Below are positions 11,731 to 22,640 of a stretch of 64,000 nucleotides of DNA, piece by piece; the stretch's first letter is position 1, and each line of letters begins with the position of its first letter. Below the pieces are notes generated by a model that had not been told where the DNA came from, did no database searches, and was given only the letters and a program-made list of their open reading frames with translations. Origin of the DNA: Mermis nigrescens (taxonomy: Eukaryota > Nematoda > Enoplea > Mermithida > Mermithidae); NCBI GenBank assembly GCA_036768485.1, contig JAVLUZ010000721.1, positions 214,501-278,500 on the forward strand, written 5' to 3'. The translations under genes and the position numbers were made by a program.

Positions 11731-12815
11731 AGCAAAGAAAAATGCTCCGATGGAAGAAAAAGGACAAATATACTTGGAATAGCGGATTATTAAAGACATT
11801 AACGGAGAGGGGAGTAGGAAAAGTCACCTATGCGCGCCAAAAATCATCAGAATCTGCTAAAAATCAGATTTCTCTAAGAAACACAAAAATCGAGGTATAT
11901 TCTGCAAGGTGTCTTCTGGGCTGGCGTTAGTACCTGGACCATTGATGGGCAGCACCAAAATTCTGGGAGTGTGCAAAGGTAAAAAAATGGTCTTAAAGAT
12001 GATGGTATGGCAGAAAAACACCATTTTTCAACGTTTCTCATCAAGCACTATCCATTGTCATCAAAAAATCGCGAAAACAAAAAATTCTTAATAATTGTAT
12101 TCGGGCCCACATGTGACCCGGACCCGTTTAGCCAGGTACCCGGCTGAAATTTTGGACGCGGACCCGGACCCAAACCCGGATCCGGACCCAGACAAACGCA
12201 TCGTGCTGTTTATTATGGCTCTACTTCTATACGTGTTATGCTAGCATAATGAGCCGAAGTAAGTTTATTTGCTCCTGCCTCGGACCATTCTACGATGAGC
12301 TATTAAAATTTCCGGTCTATCATTATGCACTATCGCATTTATTAACATTATTATGTCGCCCACTCTTCTTGCGCCATGTTCTGAATTCTATGGTGCAAAT
12401 CTGTTTGCACATGTTTAGTGCCTTACTGCGCTTCTATGCCATCATACAATGGGCGTAAGGGTGTCTACGGGTTTACAACCCCGCTGAAGTTGAAAAACCC
12501 ACCACAGATTAATGTGTCCCATTGCAGGAGCAGCCGTTCAGAACTTGCATTCATTTAGGCTTAGTTGATCAGTTCTTTTAAAGAATAAACTGTTGTGTTA
12601 TTTATTTCTCAAACTGAGGCCACAACTACCTTCTTCTGTAGGCCGCAGAATATACTTCGATTTTTGTGTTGCTTAGAGAAATCTGATTTTCAGCAGATTC
12701 TGATAATTTTTGCGCGCATAGGTGACTTTTTCTAGTCCCCTCCTTTTATGACTTTAATATTCTGCTATTCTGAGTATATTCGTCCTTTTTTTCCATCGGA
12801 GCATCTTTCTTTGCT
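11731..12815. repeat. Long inverted repeat with ~185-bp arms
   Basis: The arm at 11731-11918 (starting AGCAAAGAAAAATGCTCCGA) is repeated inverted at 12631-12815 (ending TCGGAGCATCTTTCTTTGCT). The ~710-bp loop holds a truncated hAT MITE-1 (about 11940-12095) and a block rich in GGACCCGGACCC (12107-12198). A diverged single arm recurs near 17565-17640 beside a copy of the ~175-bp repeat, so arm and satellite probably belong to one element family. Confidence 0.65.
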
Positions 12816-12884
12816 TGTTTAAAACGTAATCGGGTTCAAATCGTTCGGTATATAATTAGAAACATAGAATATGAAATTGCGCAG

Positions 12885-12998
12885 AATTTGGAAAGTCAAG
12901 GCTCGGCAACATTGTGCGTTATTGGAAAGGAGATTACTCGCGAAATAGTCAGTCAAAGTATGGAATTCTTCAAGACCATGAAACAGCTTCAGATTCAA
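12885..12998 (+). CDS. MED30: MED30, Mediator complex subunit 30, first conserved exon
   Basis: Thirty-eight codons include TLCVIGKEITREIV and SMEFFKTMKQLQ, matching the first conserved helix of MED30, which in other animals reads like SLCRIGQETVQDIV followed by a hydrophobic EIFQLLR-type segment. MED30 is a metazoan Mediator subunit that helps link transcription factors to RNA polymerase II in the nucleus. I place the acceptor at GCGCAG|AATTTG and the donor at ATTCAA|GTACTT; both phases are 0. The frame stays open upstream, and TTAG at 12856-12859 is an alternative acceptor that would add a few residues. Confidence 0.8.
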
Positions 12999-14085
12999 GT
13001 ACTTATGTTTTGTTTCTATTTATTCATTATTTATCAGGTGTTATCCGACGTATTGTAAAAAGCTGTGAATAGTACAAAAAAAGTAATTAGGGGGCATCAG
13101 AGCATGTTCCTCTTCCACATCAAAATTTTTCCCTACTTCGCGTCGAATTATTTTCTATTTTTCGTTATAGAGCTATAGAGCAAATCAGCTAAAGCATTCC
13201 AGTGTTCCAAAACGTTTTTCTGATTTAATGTGCTACTAATTCATTGAATGAAACTCAAAATATTTGTTGAACTTCATGGTTGAAAGATGTAAAAATCATT
13301 TTTATGCCAATTAGTCAATTATTATTTGTTTCTGTTTTTTACAAGGACGCAGAATTATATTTTAACTGAAGAATGACCGGATTTTCTTGCGTCTTGTGAA
13401 TACGCGCAGTAAGAATTTTCTGAACTACAATTGTCAATGAAAAGGTCACAATTCGATCTTAAAAACGTTCATAATTAAATTTTCATTTATATATTGTTGT
13501 ATATCTTCTCGACAGCTATCAGAGCAATTTTGTGCTAATGGGTATTAGAATTCTTGGTGGAATTTGGTGAAATTTAGGCTAAAAAACGTTTTGAGACTTG
13601 AATTTTCACTTCATTATTTCTTTTATTTGAGCACGCGGAGCAAAGTTTGTTGAAGCATTTGATACGAAGAGCAGGAAATATCTTTACGATATAGTCAGTG
13701 AACGAACATCATTGCAAATCTCGCCAAATATTTCAAGCCGATGGGGGATGCTGCTGTCCCCCATCTCTCGTAAATCCGCTCCTAGTTGCATCTTATTCAA
13801 CTTAGGTACATAGCTTAAATGAGCTAACGTGCTTTAGCGGCGTTTTGCCTTTTCTTGCGCTTTATTCCGATTTTGTCACTAATTTAGCGCTTTTTCACTG
13901 TTTACAGGAACATTTTGAAAACTGTGATTTTTCCACGTCAGAAATGATTATTTGGTCTATTGAAAGACGGCAGAAAACTGCTAGTTTACGTATAAATTGG
14001 CGAATTTTTCTTGAATATTTTCAAAAAATTCAGAGATTCCGCCCCCCCCCCTTTCAGAAAATCCTGGATACTCAGTGGTTAGGCG
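12999..14085 (+). other. MED30 intron, unique part
   Basis: AT-rich, no recognised repeat with ends. A frame at 13845-14102 shows no family signature and runs into a poly-C tract, so I do not call it a gene. Confidence 0.5.
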
Positions 14086-14322
14086 CACATGTGGGCGTGT
14101 AGGGGGTTTGGGGGTGTGCACCCCCAGGAGTGCGAATACCCCTCAGAAACCAAATTACTCCCCCCCAGAATTTAATTTTTGAAATTTTTTCGCAATTTTT
14201 TAATGCCAATGGATAGTACTCGATGAGAAACGTTGAAAATGGTGTTTTTCGCTATACCACTATTTTTAAAGCCATTTTTTGACCTTTGCAACCCCCTTGA
14301 ATTTTGATGCTGTTCACCAATA
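14086..14322 (-). mobile_element. hAT MITE-1 copy in the MED30 intron
   Basis: Begins CACATGTGGGC, carries the family body in reverse orientation, and is flanked by GTTAGGCG (14078-14085) and ATTAGGCG (14323-14330), which match at 7 of 8 bases. It ends only about 60 bases before the next MED30 exon, close to the branch-point region. Confidence 0.75.
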
Positions 14323-14384
14323 ATTAGGCGAAGAAAATAATAAAATGCCTTTAAAAATTTTACTGCATTCTTACATTTCTTAAG

Positions 14385-14546
14385 GCAATTGTGCAGCCGC
14401 AGCTACTTGGCACTTTTAAGCAAAATCTGGACAGGCAAGAAAGATTGCAAAAGTCGATTTCGATGTTGTTTACTAGACTCGGCGAAGTGTGCTGCTTGAT
14501 CGATGGCCGATATACGCAGCATGTACCCAGTGGAGTAGATGCTCGA
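14385..14546 (+). CDS. MED30: MED30 exon, second conserved segment
   Basis: Fifty-four codons in phase 0 at both ends. The stretch around LDRQERLQKSISMLFTRL corresponds to the MED30 helix that in other species carries YQDRLTKLQDNL and LFRKLR. The exon ends with VPSGVDAR, in the place of the short loop before the conserved LIPY motif. The acceptor is TTCTTAAG|GCA and the donor is CTCGA|GTACTA. Without the splice, the reading frame would continue only 16 codons before a stop. Confidence 0.82.
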
Positions 14547-14911
14547 GTACTAACTATAATCTCGAAGCGTGACTTTGACTGCTCAAAAATTTAGGCTTTG
14601 TTTTACGCTTCACTCCGTTCTTTATTCTCCCACTTCAGCTAGCTTTCGTATGTTTTAAAAAGTTGGATTGGATTTCTGAATAAAATAAACGATTTTATAG
14701 AGATGTTGCTTCGAGTTTTGGCCTAATCTAGGATAAATTAGAATGCTATTGAGGTGACATATTGCTTGAAACCATTTCATTTTAAATTTGATTTCTTTTC
14801 ATGAAAAACCAAGTCATTTTGCGATTACGAAGGAATGTGGGACCTGAAATATTGTTTGAAAAATGTATGGCCATAGTGTGATTAGGTTTTTTTAAATGTT
14901 CTTCGTTTCAG

Positions 14912-15118
14912 GACCTCATACCGTACGCCGATCAGCCTCACAATTCGATAGTGTCCGAGCTTAGCAAAAATAAAGACCCTAGCGTCCTGATTGCTCTGAA
15001 GGAAGATCATAATGAAAAGCGCCAAGCTTTGCACGAATTGAGGACCGAATTGGAACAAATCATTCAGTCGATACAAGATGTATCGTGGAATATTTCTTCG
15101 ATAATGCATAATGTTTGA
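14912..15118 (+). CDS. MED30: MED30 terminal coding exon
   Basis: Sixty-eight codons after a clear acceptor, TCGTTTCAG|GAC. The exon opens with DLIPYAD, matching the LIPYVEE motif of animal MED30. It continues into a charged coiled-coil helix (RQALHELRTELEQIIQSI) and closes with WNISSIMHNV, the counterpart of the WDINAMLAMRN ending of vertebrate MED30. The stop is TGA. With the other conserved exons this reconstitutes the whole MED30 core, and the linked frames carry no stop or frameshift, so the gene looks functional. Confidence 0.88.
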   Translation, partial: DLIPYADQPHNSIVSELSKNKDPSVLIALKEDHNEKRQALHELRTELEQIIQSIQDVSWNISSIMHNV

Positions 15119-15203
15119 TCAGTTGTGAATTGTGATGGATTTGTACTTTTAGAATGTATTTTGTCTCGTATCTAAGACGATCGCGTAGTTTTGAACTCAC
15201 TGA

Positions 15204-15209
15204 AATAAA
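15204..15209 (+). promoter_or_regulatory. Polyadenylation signal of MED30
   Basis: AATAAA 86 bases after the MED30 stop codon, followed by a T-rich stretch (CATTGTTTTCATTTTTC) typical of a downstream element. Confidence 0.65.
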
Positions 15210-15224
15210 TTCAAACAATTCGCT

Positions 15225-15728
15225 CATTGTTTTCATTTTTCACTAAATTTAACTCGTTCTTGATCAAGTTTCTTCAAGCTGTGACTTTTCCAAAAATTCA
15301 TTGCTGACAGTTTTTATTGGTAGGTACTAGGTACACCTTTCCCAATCATCTTCCTTCTACATTAGGTAGGGATGTAAATACCTACTCGGCCATCAGGTCA
15401 TCCCATGTCAGCGTTTTAGTTTCTGTGAAGTGTTCCGTACGACTATCATGGAGTTTAATAGAATGTAACCGAGGTCGTTACACGGTACGATCATTATCGA
15501 AGCGATACGGTAGTTACGAACTTTTGAACTGGCGGTTAAGGAAAGCCAAGCTACTCAATTTGCCCTTATCGCATTTAGCCTTATCGTACGCTTTGACCCC
15601 ATAGCCAATCAAGCTGCATCCTTGAGATGTGTTAGCCTGGGTAATGCCTGCAGATTCGTATATTTCTCCCAAGATTTTTATCCTAAAAATTTGGGAGGAC
15701 TCGACAGGTCTTGTGTCAAAAATGCGTT
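15225..15728 (+). other. Intergenic, no supported gene
   Basis: A 95-codon frame at 15317-15604 exists but has no recognisable domain, no clear start context and no splice signals. I see nothing else here. Confidence 0.4.
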
Positions 15729-15736
15729 GAGATCAG

Positions 15737-16159
15737 CAGGCACGTAGTTGTGGGGGGTCCGACCACACCTGGGCGTGGGGAGGGTTTGGGGGGTATGCAC
15801 CCCCCAGAAACCAAAATACCCCCCAGAAATCAAAATACCCCCCCCAGAATTCAATTTTTGAAAATTTTTTTGTTTTTTTCGCAATTTTTTGATGCCAATG
15901 GATAGTGCTTATTGAGAAACGTCGAAAAATGGTGTTTTTATCGCCATACCACCATTTTTAAGGCCATTTTTCGACCTTCAAAAAAATCTTGCACCCCCCC
16001 CCCAGAATTTCCTTGCTGCCCACGTATGGTCCGGACCCCCCAAAATTCAGAAAAAAACCGGAAAAATATGATTTTTTACACGTTATTTTGTGCTATTTTT
16101 GGCTTAGACCCCCCCAAATTGGTGTTGCCCCCCAAATAGGAGGGCCAGCTACGTGCCTG
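15737..16159. mobile_element. hAT MITE-2 (CAGGCACGTAG ends) with a nested MITE-1
   Basis: The left end CAGGCACGTAGTTG and the right end CAGCTACGTGCCTG are inverted. The flanking octamers GAGATCAG (15729-15736) and GATATCAG (16160-16167) match at 7 of 8, an 8-bp hAT-type duplication. The interior is interrupted by a MITE-1 copy, so MITE-2 was here first. Confidence 0.7.
15764..16028 (-). mobile_element. hAT MITE-1 copy nested in MITE-2
   Basis: Ends CACACCTGGGC and (reverse strand) CATACGTGGGC. It has the full family body with the C-run box and GTTTCTCA-type core in reverse orientation. The flanks GTCCGAC and GTCCGGAC suggest an 8-bp duplication with a one-base loss. Confidence 0.75.
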
Positions 16160-16992
16160 GATATCAGTCTGTAAATATTTGTTTTATCTGTGTGAATAAA
16201 ATACGTCAAATGACATTGTATGCAAGTAATCGTATTTCATGTTTCATTTTTTAAGCGTTGGATTTCGCTTGTACTTGAGCCGTTATTTGTTTTATTCATT
16301 ATTGAAGTAGAATTAGTTACTCAGTGGTAATTTACACCGAGGGTAACTCGATATTAGGACTTGACGAAACTCATAAAAATTATTACTTTATTTTTTATGC
16401 ATGATAGCTGTCCAGCATAGAGCTCGCTGTTGTTGGAATCATTGCTCATGAGTGCTATCAGTAACCAAAACTTTTTGGAAAGTGAGTATTGGATTTGAAA
16501 ACAAGTTACATTATCAACTTGAGAATTTTTTGGGGTTACTGACCTTGCGTGCAATCCGGGGTTAAGTAAGTAACTAAGCGTTAGGTTTCTAGGGCATAGC
16601 TGCCAAGATTCTCTCAATGCAAGCGGTCAGAAATTTAGGACCGAGGAGATCGAAGCCGTAGATTTTGAGGGTCATTGTGTTGGTTGGAACGTGACCTAAA
16701 GTCTCGAGCAACCTGACCAGCGCTAAGTGTAGCCTAGGTACTTATAAGCCCCGTAGGTAGGTAATCATCGACTCCTGTGTTGTTTACCTAGGTTCGGAGT
16801 TCGGTGCATTACTTATAATGAGATGTAGCTAGAAAAAGGATTGGTATATTTTGAGGAAATATTTTTATTTCGATCGTTTTGATTTGTTTAATTTGAGAGA
16901 TCTACTGTTGCTAAAGCAACATTCAAAAACGGCAGCGCCAAGAATTGCTAAAAGGATTATCTACATAATCATAGGTAGCGCGTATGTACCTG

Positions 16993-17215
16993 TAGTTCGT
17001 TTCATTTAACATGGAGCTTAACAAAAAAATTTTATTGACTACAAAAGCGTTTTAAACTGATGCATCAGATAAGATCTTTTACAATATAGCCAGTCATAGG
17101 GAGGCTTATGCCATTCTTAACACGCATTACCGCATCAAAATTTCAAACCACATTTTGTAGCCTAATTTTTGCATATGAATTCAAGATAAAACCGCAAAGT
17201 TAAATGAAATGGACT
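16993..17215. mobile_element. MITE of the TAGTCTGTTTCA superfamily
   Basis: The left end TAGTTCGTTTCATTTAAC and the right end (reverse strand) TAGTCCATTTCATTTAAC are inverted; TA follows the right end. It is diverged from the 25689 copy in the interior. Confidence 0.55.
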
Positions 17216-17279
17216 ATATAATATGCTTGGGCACCCTTAATATATTTCTACCACCTGAGGCTTTTTTCGATTTGCCTGC

Positions 17280-17660
17280 AAACTCTTTCACACTCAATAC
17301 GGACTTAGATCCAAGGTTTTAAAGGTTACATACAAGTGGATGGCGTGAAAAAACAGGTTTTGCCTCAGATTTTTCCGCCAACTGTAAGATGGGCCAAGTT
17401 ATAAAATCAAAATAAACGTTGTTGCAAGGGCTACATGTCGCAGCAAACCGCGTTTGAATTACTTTAATGTTGAGTTATTTTGGAGGTGTAAAGTTTGAAA
17501 GCCAGGATGCAACATTGGGCAAAACGAAGTTATGCGAAACAGATTATCGATAATGGTTCTCCTAGCGAAGGAAAATGCTTCAATGAAACAAAAAGGACGA
17601 ATATACTTGGAATTACGCATCATTTGGGATAATGTGATTTGCATCTGCTTACTGCAGTCT
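17280..17660 (+). repeat. Dispersed copy of the ~175-bp repeat plus inverted-repeat arm
   Basis: Repeats the order seen at 10080-10350 (ACACTCAATACGGACTTAGA, then CAGATTTTTCCGCCAACT, then GGAGGTGTAAAGTTTGAAA), followed by an arm resembling 11731-11790. This supports one composite element family. Confidence 0.6.
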
Positions 17661-19549
17661 TTTTAGGAACCAGAAATCCAACAACCACACGTTCATAAAA
17701 AGTATGGTTCTTAAAGAATAAATATCCTTTGCACTCGAGCGGGGCAGAAATATTTTTTCATTATTGAATTCTAGGTCAAAAAGCTGTACTGTCATGTGGT
17801 TTCCTTAACAGAGCACACACGCTTCGAAACGAAATGAGAAAATAATAATAATAAAACCAATATGCAGTGGTATGAAAAATGAAAAGTACCAATAGCGGTT
17901 CCCTCTGAAATGGAAAACCAATGATTTTTGAAAATGCATTCACATACATATGTACGTCACGCGCGATTTACAATACAGGCAAAAGATTAAGAGCCAAATA
18001 GAAAGTGAACTTCGATTTCAGATATAAGTGCAATCGGATTTTGTTCTTATTGTACAAACAAAGTGCGTACCCCTCAGTTTACCGTGTCCTTTGCCGGAGG
18101 CATAATGAATTACTTTTGTGGCATTTGTTCTGCTCTTCCTTAACCATGCGTCCAAAATTTTGTCTAGCCTCGTTTTGGCATCAGTTACATCGTTTTTAAT
18201 GGTTCAGCTCGAAGATTAGTTACAAAGTAGTAAGAAATAGGCATTTTTTGGCCTATTTAAAGTGATATCACAAAAACTCAAGATGGGAAAATGAGTTTCT
18301 AATAAGAAAATTTAGTACTTAATTCCTTTCCAGCTCTTTAAATGCATACCCTGGATGTGTTTCACAACAGAAATCTACTTTTACTTGTTTTTGCATAATG
18401 TCCAACAGGTGCCTATTCTTATGCATTGTGATAGTGTTTTAATTATACCTCTTCCAAAAATAATTTTAACAGAAAATAACATACATATTCAGAAAGAGCA
18501 CAAAAAATTGCACTAAATGAAAGTAATAGTCTGTCGGAGAATTTTAAGAAGGCATAGCTTAATATGCACTAGGAGTTTATGCCATGATGGTGCACTTCGA
18601 CTGCAAAAACATGATGGTTAACGTAGGGTTAATCAAGGTTTAGCGTCAGAGAAGTTTCTTGGAAATCAAAAAAGGCAATCTAGGTAAAAGAATTCATTTT
18701 CGAGAATTCGACAGTTTAAAAATACTGATTTATCGGGTCGGTTTTCAAACAATTATCTTTCCACAGAATTCAAAAAATGGTAAGTTATTGAAATAATCAA
18801 AGGTGAACATAAGCAATATATATCTGATTAAAAAACAAAAAAACGCCGAAAAATTAGTGTCAAGTATCTTAGGACGAAATCGCCAAGAAAGCTCAAAAAT
18901 TTAACTGACCGTATTCTTTCGAGATTTTCTGTACACTGGGTTTCGCGGAACCCTTCAAAGCCCCCTTCCCCATGCTCACGTGCACTGCTAACGTGTTCCG
19001 GCTATTTCCTTGAAAATTTGATATTTTTTGCGTTACCTATATTGAAGTGCTAGAATAGCGATGTTAAATTTTGAACATTCTTACAAGTACGCAAAATTTT
19101 CAAATTTCACATATATTTTGAAATGTACCCTAGAAGATATTTTTTACGTCACCATAAATTCTCCCTATCGAGGTTGCTTTTGAAATTGCCAGCTGCTTGT
19201 TTGTTTAGTAGTCTTTATGCGGGTAACCTAAAAGTACCGACATTAGCAGGTTTCGAATACTTACATTATCAAACTAAAGTGTTACCCGAAAATCAAGCAA
19301 GAACGAGAATGTGAGTTAGTTTTGTGCATTACAAACCCTTTCCTGTGATCAGCGAAAAAGATGATACAGTCGCCAGAATGTGTGATACAAATTCTTTCGT
19401 CTTAAAGTGATAAACCTGATAATTTCACAGGTTATACTCATGCCCTGCAAATGATTTGGAGATCGAGTTGAGTGCGATTTTTATTATATTTAACGAAGGT
19501 AGAGTAAGCAAGCAAACTGCTAAGCTTGGATTAGATCCTCTAAGAATGC
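17661..19549. other. Non-coding, no recognised element
   Basis: AT-rich, with short frames at 18005-18199 and 19123-19314 that show no motif. I see no repeat ends, tRNA or promoter that I can support. Confidence 0.4.
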
Positions 19550-19672
19550 GATAGACCCCCAAAATATTGTTAGGCTACAAGAATTGAATTTTCGGCTCCT
19601 TTGGGATTTTTGCCGGTTTTACACCACCCAGCCCCCTGATAATTTAAGTGCTGTCCATGTATGGTCCTGATG
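19550..19672 (-). mobile_element. Truncated hAT MITE-1 fragment
   Basis: Contains GACCCCCAAAAT, a CCCCCTGATAATTTAAGTGC block and the family end GTGCTGTCCATGTATGGTCC. The left half is missing or too diverged to see. Confidence 0.5.
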
Positions 19673-21010
19673 ATCATAAAGCTCTGTAAAAGCGACATGA
19701 CCTCTTAAATTTAAAGCCATGTGTTTTGTTGGATAACTGTAACTTGCGCGTGATGCGAAACTCGCTGAAGTTATTTAAAAATTAAACCTATTTACTGAGA
19801 CCAGATTTAAGTTAGGAAGCAAACGACGGAATAATTTCAACAGCAAGTTATTTAGTTTATCCATAGTCAATTGAAGACGTTGTCCTTTCAAGGTTCCCCT
19901 GGTTATCCGAAGAAAAACATAATACACTGAAACGACTACATAAACTTGACTCTACAAATGTCGTAAAAGCCATTTAAAATTGTTTAATACTTCAACTTTT
20001 GCGCTTTTTTCTGTGCAGGCACATGTAGCTGTGAGTGGATCGGGTGGAAAGTCCCGCAGAATTTCAGAATTATGAATATCTTACTAACCCGAAGAAAATA
20101 GTCGAAAATTCCTGAAAATCATTTGACAAACTGCCAGAATAGATTCTAGCACACTTTTGAACAAATAAAACTAAAATTTTCAAGCGCTTCGCGCCAGATT
20201 TTCTATTTTCGTATAACTGCTCTGTCTTCGGCATAAGTTTCAGCAAGGCATTATAATATATATCAAAACTTTTCACGAGTTTTGCTGAATTACATTTATT
20301 TTTCGTACATATTGCTTTTCTTTGCAGTGATTGTGCGACAATGTTTACAACATATTTTTCGGATGTGATTCAAATCGGCTGAAATTTTTTTTAATTTTTT
20401 AAAATTTTTTTCTCATGTCTGTACAGTTTGCTAAGAAGCGCTCAAAAACACAATGATTTCTGCCTGACTATAAGTAGCACGTCAAAATTTTAACAATTTG
20501 GATAAAAATTTTAAATCAGCTTCACTTCGTAGATCAAACGCTGCTTCGAGGCATAATAACATTTCACGATTATTGTCTTCAGCATGATTTGAGTAGCAGA
20601 AATTCTGCTAATGATTATGGTAACTTTTTCGGGCGCCATGTTTGCTAAAAATCAGAGCTAAACGGTGGATAGTTTCAATCACTGTCATTCGGTGCCGGGC
20701 TCTAGAAACTCGTGCTGAGCTACCTAACCGAAAAACTTGGGCATTAGAGCAATGCGCTAAGGTAAAGAAAATATAGGAATTTTAGCATTTTCAAAGAAGC
20801 GTTTCCATAAGTCGTCCAACACTGTTAAATATTTTTAAAAAGGGGTAGGTATTGTATATTTTTTATCTATTTTTTTATTTCCTGTAAGCACACACTTTTT
20901 ATTGCACAAGACTGGCACCTATTTATCATATTGCTTACAAGCATTTCTATTTAAAATTAACGGCACAGCTTCGAATTTTTGCATTATTTAAGTTGCAAAA
21001 GTCAAGTTTA
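19673..21010. other. Non-coding, one GC hairpin
   Basis: No supported gene. AGCGCTTCGCGCC near 20183 is one of the dispersed GGCGC hairpins. Confidence 0.4.
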
Positions 21011-21172
21011 AAGTCTGTTTCACATGTAACTATGTGCATAAATTCTAAGAATCTTCATCGACAGTGAGCCGAGGTTACGATAATTATATATCAGATCAAT
21101 GCTATAATCGCAATCTATCAGCTCATTGTCGAATATGGTTTTAAAATTTATGACCGAAGTTGTGTGGACTAT
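21011..21172. mobile_element. MITE, TAGTCTGTTTCA family, ~160-bp subtype
   Basis: The same internal sequence as the copy at 25689-25848: AATTCTAAGAAT, CGACAGT, CAGATCAATGCTATAATCGC and AAAATTTATGACCGAA in the same order. The ends are more decayed (AGTCTGTTTCACATG left, GTGTGGACTA right). Confidence 0.7.
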
Positions 21173-21856
21173 AGTGATTGGATGAATACTAGCAGCACAT
21201 GGAGAACATATCATGTTTTTTCAATGCGTTGCTTTGGGTTATTAACTTTCAATATTGTCACGGAATTGGTGCACATGCAGCTTAACGAAGTCAGAGTCGA
21301 TTAAGGGCCGCTTGCCATAGTTAGAAGATTATAACGATTCTTTTGTATGGAAAAAGTGAAATTTTTTAAAATCTGTACTATTATTTGTAAAGAGTTTGTT
21401 GAGAAACGTACGAAAACGCCGCAATTTTTGTTCATCTCTTAACAGTCACTTTCTGTAAGACTCGTCGACTCGAGCTTGAGCAAGTCAAAATTTAACTTCT
21501 CCTGCTTCTAACACATATTATGCAGTGTTTGACGCTGAGTTTAATGGTAAAAAGTCAGAGTCATTATAATTTTCTAACTATTAATATCATCAACTTGAAA
21601 ACGAATATTCGTTGTGTAAAGTGATTGTAAGGTATCGAGAATCAATGTTTTTGTCAAACTTTATAGGGTACAATATTTTTCATCATAGCAGAATTACCGT
21701 GATCAAATTCAATAATTTTTCTTTATTGAAGAGATGAATAATTTTTGCATTTTGTGAAAATAATTTAGACTAAAAGTATGTCTTCAATATTTTTTGATAT
21801 GATTAGAAGCATAAAACAACCACAATGTTTACTAAACATTTCTGCGACAATTTCCA

Positions 21857-21907
21857 ATAATAATTTCAATAATAATAATTATTATGATCTATTATTATTA
21901 TTATTAA

Positions 21908-21958
<51 letters not shown>
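21857..21958 (+). repeat. (TTA)n / (AAT)n microsatellite
   Basis: A short AAT tract (about 21857-21885) switches strand phase into about 22 TTA units (21891-21958). It would read as poly-Leu or poly-Asn; those frames are artefacts. Confidence 0.95.
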
Positions 21959-22445
21959 CAATTACTATGCACTGCATCGCGATTTTTGTCTGTAATAACG
22001 ACAGCTTTTGTAAGCGATTTACACTCACGAAAAAATTTTGGTCCATGTTCAAGATTTCGTGAAATAGACGAAAGTTAGAGACGGTTCCGACTTCAAAATT
22101 TTCCAATAGCGAGCTTAAATTATTAGAAAACATGATAAAGTATGTTTTCTGGGAAATCGTGTTTTTATCAATGTGACAAAGAGCACGCGGAACAAAAATG
22201 AACAATGTTTACGGACGCCAGGTCGGAGCAGGAAGCAAATCCACGATAGAACAAAGCTTCAAAAAAATAAGCGGAGTTTGTTTTTCTTTTTGTCGTTTAA
22301 TTAAATGCGTCGCGTTTTCAAAATGAGGTTCCTTCTTGACAATTTAATTGCTATAAAAACTATGAGCAAAAGTGATTTAATGCTGGTATTTTTCCCGCCA
22401 TTGCGCAAACAAATGATCTGAATAAAAAGTTTATAATCAGCCTCA

Positions 22446-22455
22446 TATATAAATA
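22446..22455 (+). promoter_or_regulatory. Probable TATA box of the secreted-protein gene
   Basis: TATATAAATA lies about 95 bases upstream of the ATG at 22549. A TCATTT initiator-like site about 30 bases downstream (near 22481) would give a 5' UTR of roughly 65-70 bases. Position and sequence fit a TATA-driven tissue-specific gene. Confidence 0.45.
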
Positions 22456-22548
22456 ATCAGAGACTGCTCTGGCGCTGCATCATTTTTCACGGCTTTCCCA
22501 AACACGATCACAACTTTATTTTTTTCAAAGATAATTTCAGCTCCGAGC

Positions 22549-22640
22549 ATGCTGATGATTGTCGTAACATTTCTCTCACTATATTCGTTAGTAATCGGTG
22601 CTCAGGAGAACGCTTTAGCGGAAACTACAAATTCTCCTAG
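22549..22640 (+). CDS. Small secreted protein, exon 1 (signal peptide)
   Basis: The ATG starts MLMIVVTFLSLYSLVIGA, a textbook signal peptide with a hydrophobic core and small residues before a probable cleavage after Gly-Ala, then QENALAETTNSP. The exon ends at a strong donor, CCTAG|GTACGT, in phase 2. A possible TATA box lies upstream. The product would be secreted. I do not recognise the family. Confidence 0.6.

Noticed and set aside
15317..15604. 95-codon frame downstream of MED30
   Set aside because: No domain, no codon or splice pattern, and it overlaps no conserved feature. Length alone is expected by chance in 64 kb.
21778..22205. Frames with long poly-Leu or poly-Asn
   Set aside because: They are translations of the (TTA)n microsatellite on either strand.
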